A stretch of DNA of 64,000 nucleotides from Cyclobacteriaceae bacterium. GTDB lineage: Bacteria; Bacteroidota; Bacteroidia; Cytophagales; Cyclobacteriaceae. Positions 44,202 through 53,608 of this stretch are shown here, one piece after another. The notes beneath the pieces were generated by a model. It was not told the DNA's origin. It ran no database searches and saw only the letters and a program-made list of their open reading frames with translations. The position numbers were made by a program, and so were the translations under genes. Numbering within the stretch: the stretch's first letter is position 1; each line of letters begins with the position of its first letter. The stretch covers positions 248,001 through 312,000 of the forward strand of contig JANQEU010000079.1 in assembly GCA_028278225.1 (NCBI GenBank). The letters run 5' to 3'.

Positions 44202-45749
44202 TCACCAACCTTCGTTTTGAGTGGTGACTCCGGGTTCGGTCAAATCAATTTGACTTTGTGGTACGGGCCATAAGTAGTCCTTGTTGGCATCAAATACCCT
44301 TTGTGTACTTACTACCACGCTCTGTAGAGTGCCTGGATCAACACCTAAAAGATCCTGAGGAACCACCGTCTCGGCAATTCTCCATCTACGGATGCTATAA
44401 AAGCGATCACCTTCAAGTGCAAGCTCCACGCGACGTTCATTGTGAATACGATCACGCATTTCAGATTGATCCAATCCGGATGGGAGATCAGGCATACCAG
44501 CTCTTGATCTAATCTCGTTGATGGCGTCATAAACATCTGAGGTAGGTCCTGATTGTTCGTTGGTTGCTTCAGCGAAATTTAATAGAACTTCCGCGTATCG
44601 AATCAAAATGTAATTCTGACTAAAGCCATATCCTCTTTGTATCTCCGGATCATAATATTTCACACTCCAATAACCAGTAGCACTTCCCGTACCATCGAAG
44701 GTCACTCCATCCACCACAGCTCCCGGGTATGCAATAGCCTGCGCCAGTCTCGGATCTCTACCCGAGTACGGATCGTTCGCATCATAGCCACTTGAAGGAT
44801 CAGTTATCGATAAACCAGTTGCCTGCATTTCAAATGCATCAACCAATGACTGACTTGGTAATGTGCCGCCCCAGCCTCCTAGTTGACCAGGAAGTGTATA
44901 ATTTGCAATAAAGTTGGTATATGTCAGATCCAGATATTGAGCATCCCAGATCACCTCGGAATTATTCTCATTACCCAACAGGAAAATATCACCCAATGGT
45001 TGTAAAGCATACTCACCTCCATCGATCACCTTTTGCGCTGCTGCGACGGATGCGCTATAGTTTTCTTCGGATAACAGCACTCGAGACAGCAACGCTGCGG
45101 CCGCACCTTTTGTAATTCTACCCACATCCTCACCCGTATATGATGCCGGTAATTCGTCTGATAATTCATTCAATTCACTGACCACAAATTCAATCACAGT
45201 TGCTTCCGAAGTTCTTCCGATGGATTTCAATTCCAGGGATGAAGGTGTTTCAGTAAAAAACGGTACTTCTCCGTATAGAAACACCAATTCCTGAAAAGCA
45301 TATGCTCTCAAAAAACGTACTTCATTCCTGTAACGATTTAATAAGACAGCATCTATATCCACATTATTTGTACTGGCTAAGAAATCGTTTGCACGTCGAA
45401 TCATTGTATAGAAATAAGCCCACATATCTTCAATTGGTTTTGTACTTGGAGAGTGTGTGCCTATTGCTACAGGTTCATAGTCAAAATTGGGACCAACAAA
45501 ACCACCTCTCCAAATGTCATCCGTCCATAAACTTTTTCCAATAACATGATATCTTTGAGATGGACCATCGGTCAATAATTCATATACACCGGCCACCCCC
45601 AGTTTGACATCGTCCTCGGTTTTATAAAATGTATCGGCATTAACTGTATCATCCTTGGTAACCTCCAGAAAATCTTCACCACATGAAGAAATAAGAATCA
45701 TTGTTACAATTGCAAGGACGAAAATTCTAATCCTTAATATATTTTCCAT
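44202..45749 (-). CDS. SusD/RagB-family lipoprotein of PUL2
   Basis: A 515-residue SusD homologue with a lipobox leader (VTMILISSCGEDFLEV). Helical TPR-like parts (EVRFLRAYAFQELVFLYGEV, ITKGAAAALLSRVLLSEENY) and a C-terminal SusD segment (RYAEVLLNFAEATNE, AINEIRSRAGMPDLP, ALEGDRFYSIRRWRIA, LWPVPQSQIDL) are complete. It binds a glycan at the surface with the SusC partner 17 bases upstream. Its substrate is unlikely to be starch, since the PUL2 enzymes differ. Confidence 0.95.
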   Translation of the reverse strand: MENILRIRIFVLAIVTMILISSCGEDFLEVTKDDTVNADTFYKTEDDVKLGVAGVYELLTDGPSQRYHVIGKSLWTDDIWRGGFVGPNFDYEPVAIGTHSPSTKPIEDMWAYFYTMIRRANDFLASTNNVDIDAVLLNRYRNEVRFLRAYAFQELVFLYGEVPFFTETPSSLELKSIGRTSEATVIEFVVSELNELSDELPASYTGEDVGRITKGAAAALLSRVLLSEENYSASVAAAQKVIDGGEYALQPLGDIFLLGNENNSEVIWDAQYLDLTYTNFIANYTLPGQLGGWGGTLPSQSLVDAFEMQATGLSITDPSSGYDANDPYSGRDPRLAQAIAYPGAVVDGVTFDGTGSATGYWSVKYYDPEIQRGYGFSQNYILIRYAEVLLNFAEATNEQSGPTSDVYDAINEIRSRAGMPDLPSGLDQSEMRDRIHNERRVELALEGDRFYSIRRWRIAETVVPQDLLGVDPGTLQSVVVSTQRVFDANKDYLWPVPQSQIDLTEPGVTTQNEGW

Positions 45750-45766
45750 GATATAAATCTTTTTAA

Positions 45767-48700
45767 TTAAAAACTAACATTAAGTCCCAGAGTGAAGATC
45801 TTGGTCTGTGGATAAACAGTTCCATCATTAACTGGGGTTAAAGGAGTTTCCACATCACCTCCAAATTCCTGGTTGAAAACGAAGGTGGACATTGATTCAG
45901 GGTCAAAACCATCCGGATATTCAGAATTACGGAAGGTTAAGAGATTCTCGCCACTGAAATATATCCTAAACCTTTCAATACCAGCCTTTGTGGTAATATC
46001 CGACGGTAGTGTATATCCAATTTGGATATTTTTAAGCCTTAGATATGAGGCATTATATACGAAAAAGGAGCTGACAAAATTTTCGTTTCTACCTCCGTTA
46101 ACCGCATGCAAAACAGGATAACTGGCGTTTGGATTGTCAACTGTCCAACGATCCAAATGCTTTTTTTGTAAGTTACTGCCTTGTACAAAAGGATGTGCAG
46201 CATAAGTGCTTAAAGTGTTTTCAACCTTTCCAACTCCCTGGAACAACAAGGACAAATCAAAACCTTTGTAATCTGCATTTAAAGAAAGTCCATAAAACAT
46301 CCCTGGAGCGTAAGATCCAAGAGATGTACGGTCATCATCGTCGACAATACCATCCGGAGTTCCTGTTAGATTGCCATTCTCATCCCGACCATTAATGTCG
46401 GCATATCTGATGTCGCCGGGAACGGGAGTACCACCAAAAAATGACTGATCCGGTGCACCACTAATTTCGGCATCACTCTGGAACAGACCTAAAGCCTTGA
46501 ATCCATAAAGGTTAGTAATTGGATCACCGTTACTTCGGCCCGGAATTTCCGCGTTCTCGGACAGACCTCTTACGGTAGGTATTTTAGTAAAATATGTGAT
46601 ATTGAAATTGGCGCTCAGGTTAAGATCGCTACCCACAGATTCAATGTAGATCAGATCAGCTTCAATTCCTTCTGCACTCGAACTTCCAACATTAGCTAAT
46701 GGGGCTTCGGCTCCGTAAATTCCTGGAAGCTGTTCAAGGGCTAATATATCCTCCCGTTCTTCGATGAAGTAGTCTACCACAACCTTAACTTTGTGATCGA
46801 GCAATCCAACATCGAGACCAAAATTGGTTTTTGTAATTGTTTCCCAAACCAAATCCGGATTACGGCTGCCTTCAACCAAACTGTTTTGAGTAATACCTCC
46901 CAGCCAAAGCGGTCTACCTGATACGTACACAGGAGCATAGGCCTGATTGGAGATTTCCTGATTACCTAGTTGTCCCCAGGAACCTCTTATCTTTAAACTA
47001 TTTATCCCTGCTACATCAAAGAAAGCCTCTTTCTCCAAGTTCCACCCCAATGAAAACGATGGAAAGAATTTCTCCCTGTTTCCCGGAGCAAAACGGGAGG
47101 TGGCATCACGTCTAAAACTTAATTCCAGCAAATATTTTTCATCCCAGTTATAATTTAACCGTCCAAAATACGATTCAAGCCTGTTTCCTTCTACCTGACT
47201 ATCAGCAGTCAACGTTTGGGGATCGCCCAATGCAATCTCATCAGATGTGTTATTTTCCGGAACATTGGCAATGTCTGCCAGAACACCTTTTGAATCCGAT
47301 TTAATGGAGTGATGTCCAATTAGGAAAGTAAAATTATGGCTACCGAATGCAGTTTCATAATTGAAAAAATTCTGAATATTAATATCAAGATTTCGAAAAT
47401 TTGCTACCGCAACCGCTGTCGGTTTAGTAAAAAGTAGCGCTCCATCCTCTGCGTACAACTTGTAGGATTTCGTCCAATTATTGATGTTTCCATATCCCTG
47501 TGTTATTGCTGAAATGTTGGTAAAAGTCAAACCCTCCAATAACTCATAACTCGTGTTGACATTTCCAATAAACTCATCATTTATGTTGTTCCTGGTTCCT
47601 CCGACTCTGGCGGCAGCAATTGTATTAACACTACCATCATAAAAACCTATATAATTCCCGTCAGCATTTCTGATGGGGTCAATGGGTAATGACCTGTAAG
47701 CGTTGAAGAAAACAGCTCTGGCACCTCCGGTAGGTTCTTTGGCATTACGTCTGCTTAAAGCAAGATTGTAACCTATATTTAACTTATCAGTAATTTTTTG
47801 ATCTAAATTGACTCGGAAATTGTAGCGCTTGTAATTAGTATTCGAAATTATACCTTCAGTATCCAAAAATCCGAAAGAAGCATTGTAACTAATCTTTTCC
47901 GTACCTCCTGATAATGAAAGATGATAGCGTTGCATGGCACCGGATTCCGAATTCACTGCTCCAAGCCAATCAGTATTTGGCAATGTTCCATTTTGATAAC
48001 CCTGCAACTGGGAATTGTCAAATGGAGCAATAAGACCATCATTTTCTGACGCTTCATTTAATAGGGTGGCATATTGAAAAGAGTTGACAAATTCCGGAGT
48101 GAAAGTAAATTCCTGAAAACCAAATGATGTGTTAAGTTTCACCGAGGCCTTACTTTCTCTTCCTCTTTTGGTTTTCACAATAATAACACCATTTCCAGCT
48201 CGCACACCATAGATAGCAGATGCAGAAGCGTCTTTCAGAACAGAAACAGATTCTATATCATTTGGATCTATATTATCTAATGAAGCCTGGATCCCATCGA
48301 TAATAACTAATGGCTCATTGCTTCCTCCAAATGTTGTATTCCCTCGAATGGAGATAGTTGACCCATCATTCCCTGGTTGTCCGCCGGTATTGACAATAGT
48401 AATTCCGGAACCTAATCCCGCCAATAGATTTGACGGGTTATTGACTGCTCTATTGTCAAGGATCTCTCCTTCTATGACATTAACAGATCCTGTAAGGTTG
48501 GTTACTTTTTGTTTTCCATAACCAACAATGACGATTTCATCCAATTGAGACTCATCAAATTCCATTTGGATGTTAACCACACTTTGATCCCCAACAACAA
48601 CTTCTTTGGTTATATAGCCAACGAAGGATACAATCAAAGTCGCGTTATTAGGTGCATCCAATTGGAAATTGCCTTCCACATCTGTGATTGTACCTATTGT

Positions 48701-49204
48701 AGTCCCCTTCACCAATATAGTTGCGCCTGGCAATGGTCCGCCATTTGCTTCGGTGACTTTCCCGGTGATAGGATCCTGCTCAGGTTCTTCCTTGGGCTCT
48801 GGAACTTTGGGTTGGAGAGCTGGATTTTTCTTGATGATAATCGTCTTGTCGATTACTTCATAAACCAGGTGATCAGGAATAATTATATCCAAAATCTCAA
48901 TCAACTTCGCCTTCCTGACTTTCACGTCCACTTTTGGAAGATCCTTAAGGAGATCTGCATTGTAAAAGAAATCAAACTCAGTTTGTTCCTTGATCTCTTT
49001 CAGCACCTTTTCCACTTCTACGTTCTCTACACGTAAAGTTATTTTCTTCGATTGTGCATAACCAACATCTGAAGCTGCCAACTGGAGGATTGACAAAACA
49101 CATAAAATGATGGTTAGTCGCATAATTTGAATTAGTTTTTTCATCCCGGATAAATCCGGGATAGCACACTTTTTCATAAATTTGCTACTCTTTAAGTTAA
49201 ACAT
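45767..49204 (-). CDS. SusC/RagA TonB-dependent transporter with STN signalling domain
   Basis: A 1145-residue outer-membrane transporter. After a long leader (ending GYAQ about residue 51) there is an STN domain (KITLRVENVEVEKVLKEIKE to about 125), a carboxypeptidase-regulatory-like domain (ITGKVTEANGGPLPGATILV), the plug (DEIVIVGYGKQKVTNLTGSV, VLKDASASAIYGVRAGNGVI) and the barrel ending LGLNVSF. The STN domain contacts FecR-type anti-sigma factors, so this transporter should also sense its ligand. fecR lies just upstream and the sigma gene beyond the HicBA pair. Alternative internal Met starts exist in the long leader. Confidence 0.95.
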   Translation of the reverse strand: MFNLKSSKFMKKCAIPDLSGMKKLIQIMRLTIILCVLSILQLAASDVGYAQSKKITLRVENVEVEKVLKEIKEQTEFDFFYNADLLKDLPKVDVKVRKAKLIEILDIIIPDHLVYEVIDKTIIIKKNPALQPKVPEPKEEPEQDPITGKVTEANGGPLPGATILVKGTTIGTITDVEGNFQLDAPNNATLIVSFVGYITKEVVVGDQSVVNIQMEFDESQLDEIVIVGYGKQKVTNLTGSVNVIEGEILDNRAVNNPSNLLAGLGSGITIVNTGGQPGNDGSTISIRGNTTFGGSNEPLVIIDGIQASLDNIDPNDIESVSVLKDASASAIYGVRAGNGVIIVKTKRGRESKASVKLNTSFGFQEFTFTPEFVNSFQYATLLNEASENDGLIAPFDNSQLQGYQNGTLPNTDWLGAVNSESGAMQRYHLSLSGGTEKISYNASFGFLDTEGIISNTNYKRYNFRVNLDQKITDKLNIGYNLALSRRNAKEPTGGARAVFFNAYRSLPIDPIRNADGNYIGFYDGSVNTIAAARVGGTRNNINDEFIGNVNTSYELLEGLTFTNISAITQGYGNINNWTKSYKLYAEDGALLFTKPTAVAVANFRNLDINIQNFFNYETAFGSHNFTFLIGHHSIKSDSKGVLADIANVPENNTSDEIALGDPQTLTADSQVEGNRLESYFGRLNYNWDEKYLLELSFRRDATSRFAPGNREKFFPSFSLGWNLEKEAFFDVAGINSLKIRGSWGQLGNQEISNQAYAPVYVSGRPLWLGGITQNSLVEGSRNPDLVWETITKTNFGLDVGLLDHKVKVVVDYFIEEREDILALEQLPGIYGAEAPLANVGSSSAEGIEADLIYIESVGSDLNLSANFNITYFTKIPTVRGLSENAEIPGRSNGDPITNLYGFKALGLFQSDAEISGAPDQSFFGGTPVPGDIRYADINGRDENGNLTGTPDGIVDDDDRTSLGSYAPGMFYGLSLNADYKGFDLSLLFQGVGKVENTLSTYAAHPFVQGSNLQKKHLDRWTVDNPNASYPVLHAVNGGRNENFVSSFFVYNASYLRLKNIQIGYTLPSDITTKAGIERFRIYFSGENLLTFRNSEYPDGFDPESMSTFVFNQEFGGDVETPLTPVNDGTVYPQTKIFTLGLNVSF

Positions 49205-49233
49205 TTGGTTTAGTACTCTGAACTGAATGTTAT

Positions 49234-49262
49234 AAAGGGGAATGCTGGCGGCATTCCCTTTT
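49234..49262. terminator. Hairpin between fecR and the PUL2 susC
   Basis: GGGAATGC-TGGCG-GCATTCCC (49238-49258) is a perfect 8-bp stem extended by A/T pairs. On the plus strand it is followed by a run of seven T; on the minus strand by CCTTTATAA, a weaker tract. It sits 30 bases before the susC start and after the fecR stop, so it may attenuate readthrough from fecR into susC or end antisense RNA. Confidence 0.65.
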
Positions 49263-49272
49263 TTTCAGTTCT

Positions 49273-50448
49273 TTATTTTATTATTACAGTCTTCTCATTT
49301 ATTATAAAACTCACTTCTTCTGTACTTTCAATTATCAATCTGACTTGCTCAAAATTTTCATATCGCTCAAATCCTCCCGAAAATTGCAAGCCTGCTAATT
49401 CTGTATTATCGAAAAAAACATCAATGTCATACCATCTTGACAGTACCTTCATAATATCCATCAATGATGTATTTTCGAAATAAAACTTTCCGGTTTTCCA
49501 TGCAATAAAATTGTTGGGATCCACATCCCTGTTGATTATTTCACCAGTTTTTTTGGTCATGATACTTTGCTGATTGGGCATCAGTCTGGTGTCGATTCTC
49601 TCCCCATAGGATCGCCTCACATTTACTTCGCCTGCGACCAACGTGGTGACAATAGCCTCATCATCCTCATAAGATGTGATATTGAATTCGGTACCTACCA
49701 CTTCAATCTGCTGGATACCAGAGGTAACAATAAATGGTTTCGAAAGATCATGTGCTACCTCGAAATACGCTTCTCCAATCAATTCTACATTTCGCTCACC
49801 TCCCGTAAACTGAACCGGGTATTTCAAAGTTGATTCCGCGTTTATCCAGATTTTTGTCCCGTCTGACAATTCTACAAAAAACTCACCTCCACGAGGGATT
49901 ACAAGGGTATTGTATGCCATTTCCTTTTGCGATTCGGTCGGTTCTCCGGTTTCAGAGGAATAGGAAACCGCCGTTCCTTCGCTAACAATATTTGCTCCTC
50001 CGGATTCAATGTTCAGGCTTACGCCTTCATCCAATTCATAACTGGTCCCATTGTCCAATGTGAGGATAGCTTTCGATCCGCCAGGCTGAATGACCGGCGC
50101 TGCAGTAGCGGTTTCTTCACTTTTTTGGATAAAATCAACAACAAAGAAACCTGCCACTATGAATGTAACGGTAGCAGCAACTGCCATCGCTCTCCTCCAG
50201 GAGATACTTCTCCTGATTTTTGGTTCCTTGAAAGAACTTTCAAGTTTTTGCCATTCTGCCTCAACATCCGGCATATTGGTGTCAGAACCTGAACCTTCCG
50301 AGAAATATTTCAATGCTTTTTCGAAATAAAGCTGATGGTCCTCATTCTCTCCAATCCATTGATCAAAAAGATGTTCCTCTTCTTTTGTCAATGACTTGTT
50401 GATCTTCTTCCAAAGGATCTCAAAATCTATGGTTGTTCTATTTTCCAT
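49273..50448 (-). CDS. FecR-family anti-sigma factor
   Basis: A 391-residue single-pass inner-membrane protein. Residues 1-75 are the cytosolic anti-sigma region (ILWKKINKSLTKEEEHLFDQ), about 82-104 a membrane helix (AMAVAATVTFIVAGFFVVDF), then the periplasmic FecR domain (VIPRGGEFFVELSDGTKIWI, RNVELIGEAYFEVAHD, QQIEVVGTEFNITSYEDDEA) and a C-terminal DUF4974 part. It holds the ECF sigma factor inactive until the STN-domain SusC binds its glycan. Normally such genes directly follow the sigma gene; here a HicBA pair lies between. Confidence 0.93.
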   Translation of the reverse strand: MENRTTIDFEILWKKINKSLTKEEEHLFDQWIGENEDHQLYFEKALKYFSEGSGSDTNMPDVEAEWQKLESSFKEPKIRRSISWRRAMAVAATVTFIVAGFFVVDFIQKSEETATAAPVIQPGGSKAILTLDNGTSYELDEGVSLNIESGGANIVSEGTAVSYSSETGEPTESQKEMAYNTLVIPRGGEFFVELSDGTKIWINAESTLKYPVQFTGGERNVELIGEAYFEVAHDLSKPFIVTSGIQQIEVVGTEFNITSYEDDEAIVTTLVAGEVNVRRSYGERIDTRLMPNQQSIMTKKTGEIINRDVDPNNFIAWKTGKFYFENTSLMDIMKVLSRWYDIDVFFDNTELAGLQFSGGFERYENFEQVRLIIESTEEVSFIINEKTVIIK

Positions 50449-50893
50449 AACTGTTCTTTACCCGCAGTTGTTCTGTTTTCAATTTCATGTTATGCAATAA
50501 CCCACGTTTAATGATGTTTACTTTTTTATGACAATTGATTGGGAAAAATGGGTGACAAAAAAATGAAGCTTCATCAAAAGCTAGTATTGGGTTGTTACGG
50601 AAAAAACCCGGCCAAAAACTGACCGGGTTCCAATCCAAGTATGAAGAAGATAATTTCTTACTTGATAATATTGACAATTCACAATAGACGACAATCGGAA
50701 TGCACAATGGGGTGACAAACGGTCCGGAAATACCACTATGAGAAGATAAATTGTAGTGTGCATGGCCATCTACAATAGCAGTAGTCCCGGAAATGCAAGA
50801 AATAATCTAATGTTCAGGGACTAGCTATTTCCATGAATATAATGCACCATGCAATATATATACTGTATTTTTATACATAATTACTCTAAAAGC
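50449..50893. other. Intergenic region between fecR and hicB
   Basis: A 445-base gap. It contains the minus-strand terminator at 50601-50635 and the divergent promoters of hicBA (plus) and fecR (minus), none with a clear TAnnTTTG. Two overlapping minus frames of 60-90 residues have no recognisable product. The sequence TATATATACTGTATTTTTATAC before hicB is a plausible operator/promoter. Confidence 0.45.
50601..50635 (-). terminator. Intrinsic terminator on the minus strand
   Basis: AACCCGG-N11-CCGGGTT forms a GC-rich stem (50605-50629) and, on the minus strand, is followed by a T-run (GGGTTTTTTCC). It lies between the ECF sigma gene and fecR, so it would stop the sigma transcript before fecR and make the two separately transcribed. 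Confidence 0.7.
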
Positions 50894-51124
50894 ATGGAGG
50901 CCCTGAATTATAAGATACTTCTTCGCGAAGAACCTGAAGGTGGTTTCACAGTATTTGTTCCGAGTCTTGAGGGTTGTATCTCCTATGGCAAAGATCTGAA
51001 GGAAGCTAAAAGGAATGCAAAAGAAGCAATAGAACTATATTTGGAATCATTGAAGGCCGATAACTTACCAATTCCAACTGATGATAATCTGTTAGAATTA
51101 AACCTTCAGGTTTCTAATGCCTGA
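50894..51124 (+). CDS. hicB: HicB-family antitoxin
   Basis: A 76-residue HicB protein with the partial RNase H-like fold: NYKILLREEPEGGFTVFVPS, EGCISYGKDLKEAKRNAKEA and IELYLESLK. It binds the HicA toxin and usually represses the pair. It lacks a separate C-terminal DNA-binding domain of obvious type. ATG at 50894 gives the normal family start; an ATG at 50849 adds 15 residues. Its stop overlaps hicA. Confidence 0.87.
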   Translation: MEALNYKILLREEPEGGFTVFVPSLEGCISYGKDLKEAKRNAKEAIELYLESLKADNLPIPTDDNLLELNLQVSNA

Positions 51125-51305
51125 TTTCAATTCTAAGGATTTAATTAAGAGAATTGAAAAGGCAGGGTTTGAACTTCACAGAGTTAAAGGCAGTCATCAT
51201 ATTTACAAACATCCAAGTGGAAAACGGGTAGTCGTACCTCATCCGAGGAAGGACCTCCCCAAAGGAACATTTCATTCCATTCTGAAACAAGCTGGAATAA
51301 AATAG
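51117..51305 (+). CDS. hicA: HicA-family mRNA interferase toxin
   Basis: A 62-residue double-stranded RNA-binding-fold toxin that cuts mRNA. SKDLIKRIEKAGFELHRVKG, SHHIYKHPSGKRVVVPHP and a C-terminal GTFHSILKQAGI are the standard HicA segments, with the catalytic His in GSHHIY. It overlaps hicB by eight bases, antitoxin first. The pair lies on the opposite strand between the sigma gene and fecR of PUL2. Confidence 0.9.
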   Translation: MPDFNSKDLIKRIEKAGFELHRVKGSHHIYKHPSGKRVVVPHPRKDLPKGTFHSILKQAGIK

Positions 51306-51390
51306 AACGATGAACAACCAAATGTAGCAAAGCCATTACAAGTCACCTTCAACAACAGCATCAAGGTAAAAAAGATCATATGACCGGGAA

Positions 51391-51918
51391 TCAGTACAAT
51401 ATATCCCTCAGTTTTTTCTTAGCCCTCAGAAGTTGAGTCTTTACTGTATTTTCAGTGATACCCAAAATATCTGCTATTTCCTTTTGTCTTTGATTTTCCA
51501 GGTACTTCATTTTAAATATCTCACGCATCTTATCAGGAAGGGAACCTAGAGCATCCATGATCCGGCCGGTTTCACCGGAATCCATCTCCGGATCCAATAC
51601 CTCTGAATTCAGTACTCCCTCCAAATACAAAATGTTTCTATTGTCTTCAATTCTCAGACTTTTGATCCTATTCAAACATCTATTTCTTGTTGCCTGAAAA
51701 AGGTATCCTTTGATAGAAGTATTGATCTCAATGTCTTTGGCATTTTCCCACAAATGGACAAACAGGTTCTGGACAATATCCTTTGAATCATCTGCATCGA
51801 ATAATATACCTTCGGCAAACTTGACCAAAGGAAGGTAATACTCCTGAAAAAGCATCTCAAAAACATGCCGGTTTCTATTATTGATTTCGGATATCAGAAT
51901 TTTTTCCTCAGGTTTCAA
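51391..51918 (-). CDS. ECF RNA polymerase sigma factor of PUL2
   Basis: A 175-residue sigma-70 of the extracytoplasmic type. Region 2 (MLFQEYYLPLVKFAEGIL, DSKDIVQNLFVHLWENAKDI) and region 4 (ALGSLPDKMREIFKMKYLEN, QKEIADILGITENTVKTQLL) are both present. It should direct transcription of the PUL2 genes when released from FecR. The start appears to be TTG at 51918; the first ATG would cut into region 2, and a stop is just upstream. Confidence 0.92.
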   Translation of the reverse strand: MKPEEKILISEINNRNRHVFEMLFQEYYLPLVKFAEGILFDADDSKDIVQNLFVHLWENAKDIEINTSIKGYLFQATRNRCLNRIKSLRIEDNRNILYLEGVLNSEVLDPEMDSGETGRIMDALGSLPDKMREIFKMKYLENQRQKEIADILGITENTVKTQLLRAKKKLRDILY

Positions 51919-52114
51919 CAGTTATGAAGGCGTTTGGAGCTCTTTGGTTATCACAAATTAAGCATTTTGATTACTGACTAACAACTTACTTCTGGCTACA
52001 AACCCCGAATGGTCCATGATCCCAATTCAGCAAGTTTTGCAAGTCAAATTTGGGTTTTGCGATACCATTTTCATATATCCTGGCTCCCAATTCAAGGTGA
52101 GATTCCAGGGAGTG

Positions 52115-52552
52115 TTAAACACCAAATTGTTGTAAGTGGTGGTCCAGGTGCTTTAAAAAGTACAAACTCCATTGTTCCGCAGAAAGCTTTCCGAAAACGC
52201 TATGTTCTTTACCCTCATAAAAATCCTCACCCCTGTTGGCAGCTTCTTCGATCCTATTAATTAAGTATTCCTTTTCTGCCTCGAACCCTTGAGTGGTGAT
52301 AATATCAAAAGCTCGTGGATTAGGTAGATTTTTCCTGTAAGGCTCGTTTCCAACTGCAATTTTCTTCCTGGTCAACCTTAGCCACAAAATATTGAGCAAA
52401 CTTAATTTTTTCTTCTTGTCTTCATATGCCTTTGAACAATGCACCAGCATTGTGGTCACATCCATTTTTCCCCATTTTGGTTGTGAGGCCTCCGTGAGGA
52501 GGTTTATTCTTTCTACGTATTCATTGCGAATTTCCGGATCGAAAATAGACAT
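52115..52552 (-). CDS. DUF1569 (DinB-like) protein
   Basis: A 145-residue soluble protein with the four-helix DinB-like layout. Key parts are ASQPKWGKMDVTTMLVHCSK near the first His of the putative metal site, and FGKLSAEQWSLYFLKHLDHH with further His near the end (LDHHLQQFGV). The DUF1569 family has no established reaction. It stands alone between the PUL2 sigma gene and the SnoaL-like gene. Confidence 0.82.
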   Translation of the reverse strand: MSIFDPEIRNEYVERINLLTEASQPKWGKMDVTTMLVHCSKAYEDKKKKLSLLNILWLRLTRKKIAVGNEPYRKNLPNPRAFDIITTQGFEAEKEYLINRIEEAANRGEDFYEGKEHSVFGKLSAEQWSLYFLKHLDHHLQQFGV

Positions 52553-52733
52553 CCCCTAATTGATAATTACTTCACAACGCTCGTTTACTTCGGATCAACG
52601 GCATTGACAATTAACTTTGGTGAAATCATAAGTGAATTCATCGTCTCCTGCACATACTGTGCGTAATGGGGCAAGGATACATTTTTTTGTGGTACTCTGA
52701 AAAGATAAGCAAATTGGGGAGGGATTCCTTTAA

Positions 52734-53093
52734 TTACTGACCCGATAGTTTTCTTTCTTCACGGATATCTCCGATGTGATAATATGCTACGATTTCAACA
52801 ATTTCATTGTCTTTAATGTAGTACCATTCACTGACATCCAGCGCAAAATCCGACCCTTGCTTTCCGGTGTAACGAACACACCCCCGATTCTCTTCATAGA
52901 GTTCATCATGGATTTCGAAGACGTAGCCAAGAAATTTGTCTTCGTTTTCCCGGATCAAATTTATATATGCCCTTTTTCCATTGATTGTACCGAAGGGACT
53001 TGTATGTTTGAAGTTGTCAGAAATCGGAAGATTGGTAAAATCTCCTTCATCCCATTTATCAAACCATCTTTTGACCAATTCTTTTGTGTTCAT
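52734..53093 (-). CDS. SnoaL/NTF2-like protein
   Basis: A 119-residue cone-shaped NTF2-like protein. MNTKELVKRWFDKWDEGDFT, HTSPFGTINGKRAYINLIRE and FALDVSEWYYIKDNEIVEIV match the SnoaL-like pattern. Such proteins are small-molecule binders or isomerases; the role is unknown. Its ATG overlaps the stop of the DUF4199 gene (TAATG), so both are translated together. Confidence 0.83.
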   Translation of the reverse strand: MNTKELVKRWFDKWDEGDFTNLPISDNFKHTSPFGTINGKRAYINLIRENEDKFLGYVFEIHDELYEENRGCVRYTGKQGSDFALDVSEWYYIKDNEIVEIVAYYHIGDIREERKLSGQ

Positions 53094-53608
53094 TACTTTT
53101 TTATTTTGGTTAATTTTTTATTGAGGGGTCGCTGGAGGAATAGCGTGCTTATGAAGTTTATAATGATACCCATTAGAGACACCATGCCGAAAATCACCAA
53201 CCCCTGAAACAAAGGTGTTTTCATAAATCCCGGCATTTGCTCAAGTCTGATTTTGAATTCCGCAAGTTCTTCTTCTGTTAAGTTTGCGGCCTGCCATTGC
53301 AGATAGTCATCACCCGCAAATTCGAAAAATAACACACTATAACACAGGACAATGAATGAAGTGATAAATGAAATTCCTAATCCTATCTTCAGAGCCTGAG
53401 GAATTGAAACCACCCCATTGTTGAGTTTGTCACGATAATACTTTATACCCATAGGGATGGACATCAAACAGAAAAAGGAAATCAGATAACCAATGATCTG
53501 AGTGAGTCCCTGTCCAAGTCCGGGAGCGATCGTAAACCAACTCAGAAGTCCCAGGCAGACACAAATAATTCCTCCTACCATTCCATATCTGATAATCAAC
53601 CTTGACAT
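53093..53608 (-). CDS. DUF4199 membrane protein
   Basis: A 171-residue inner-membrane protein with four hydrophobic segments (GMVGGIICVCLGLLSWF, IGYLISFFCLMSIPMGIKYY, IGLGISFITSFIVLCYSVLF and GLVIFGMVSLMGIIINFIST). The IKYYRDKLNNGVVSIPQALK loop and the layout fit DUF4199, common in Bacteroidota and of unknown function. ATG at 53608 is preferred to a GTG at 53617. Confidence 0.83.
   Translation of the reverse strand: MSRLIIRYGMVGGIICVCLGLLSWFTIAPGLGQGLTQIIGYLISFFCLMSIPMGIKYYRDKLNNGVVSIPQALKIGLGISFITSFIVLCYSVLFFEFAGDDYLQWQAANLTEEELAEFKIRLEQMPGFMKTPLFQGLVIFGMVSLMGIIINFISTLFLQRPLNKKLTKIKK

Noticed and set aside
50438-50769. Two overlapping minus-strand frames between fecR and hicB
   Set aside because: They cross a terminator hairpin, have no recognisable product and low-quality composition; the gap is better read as regulatory sequence.
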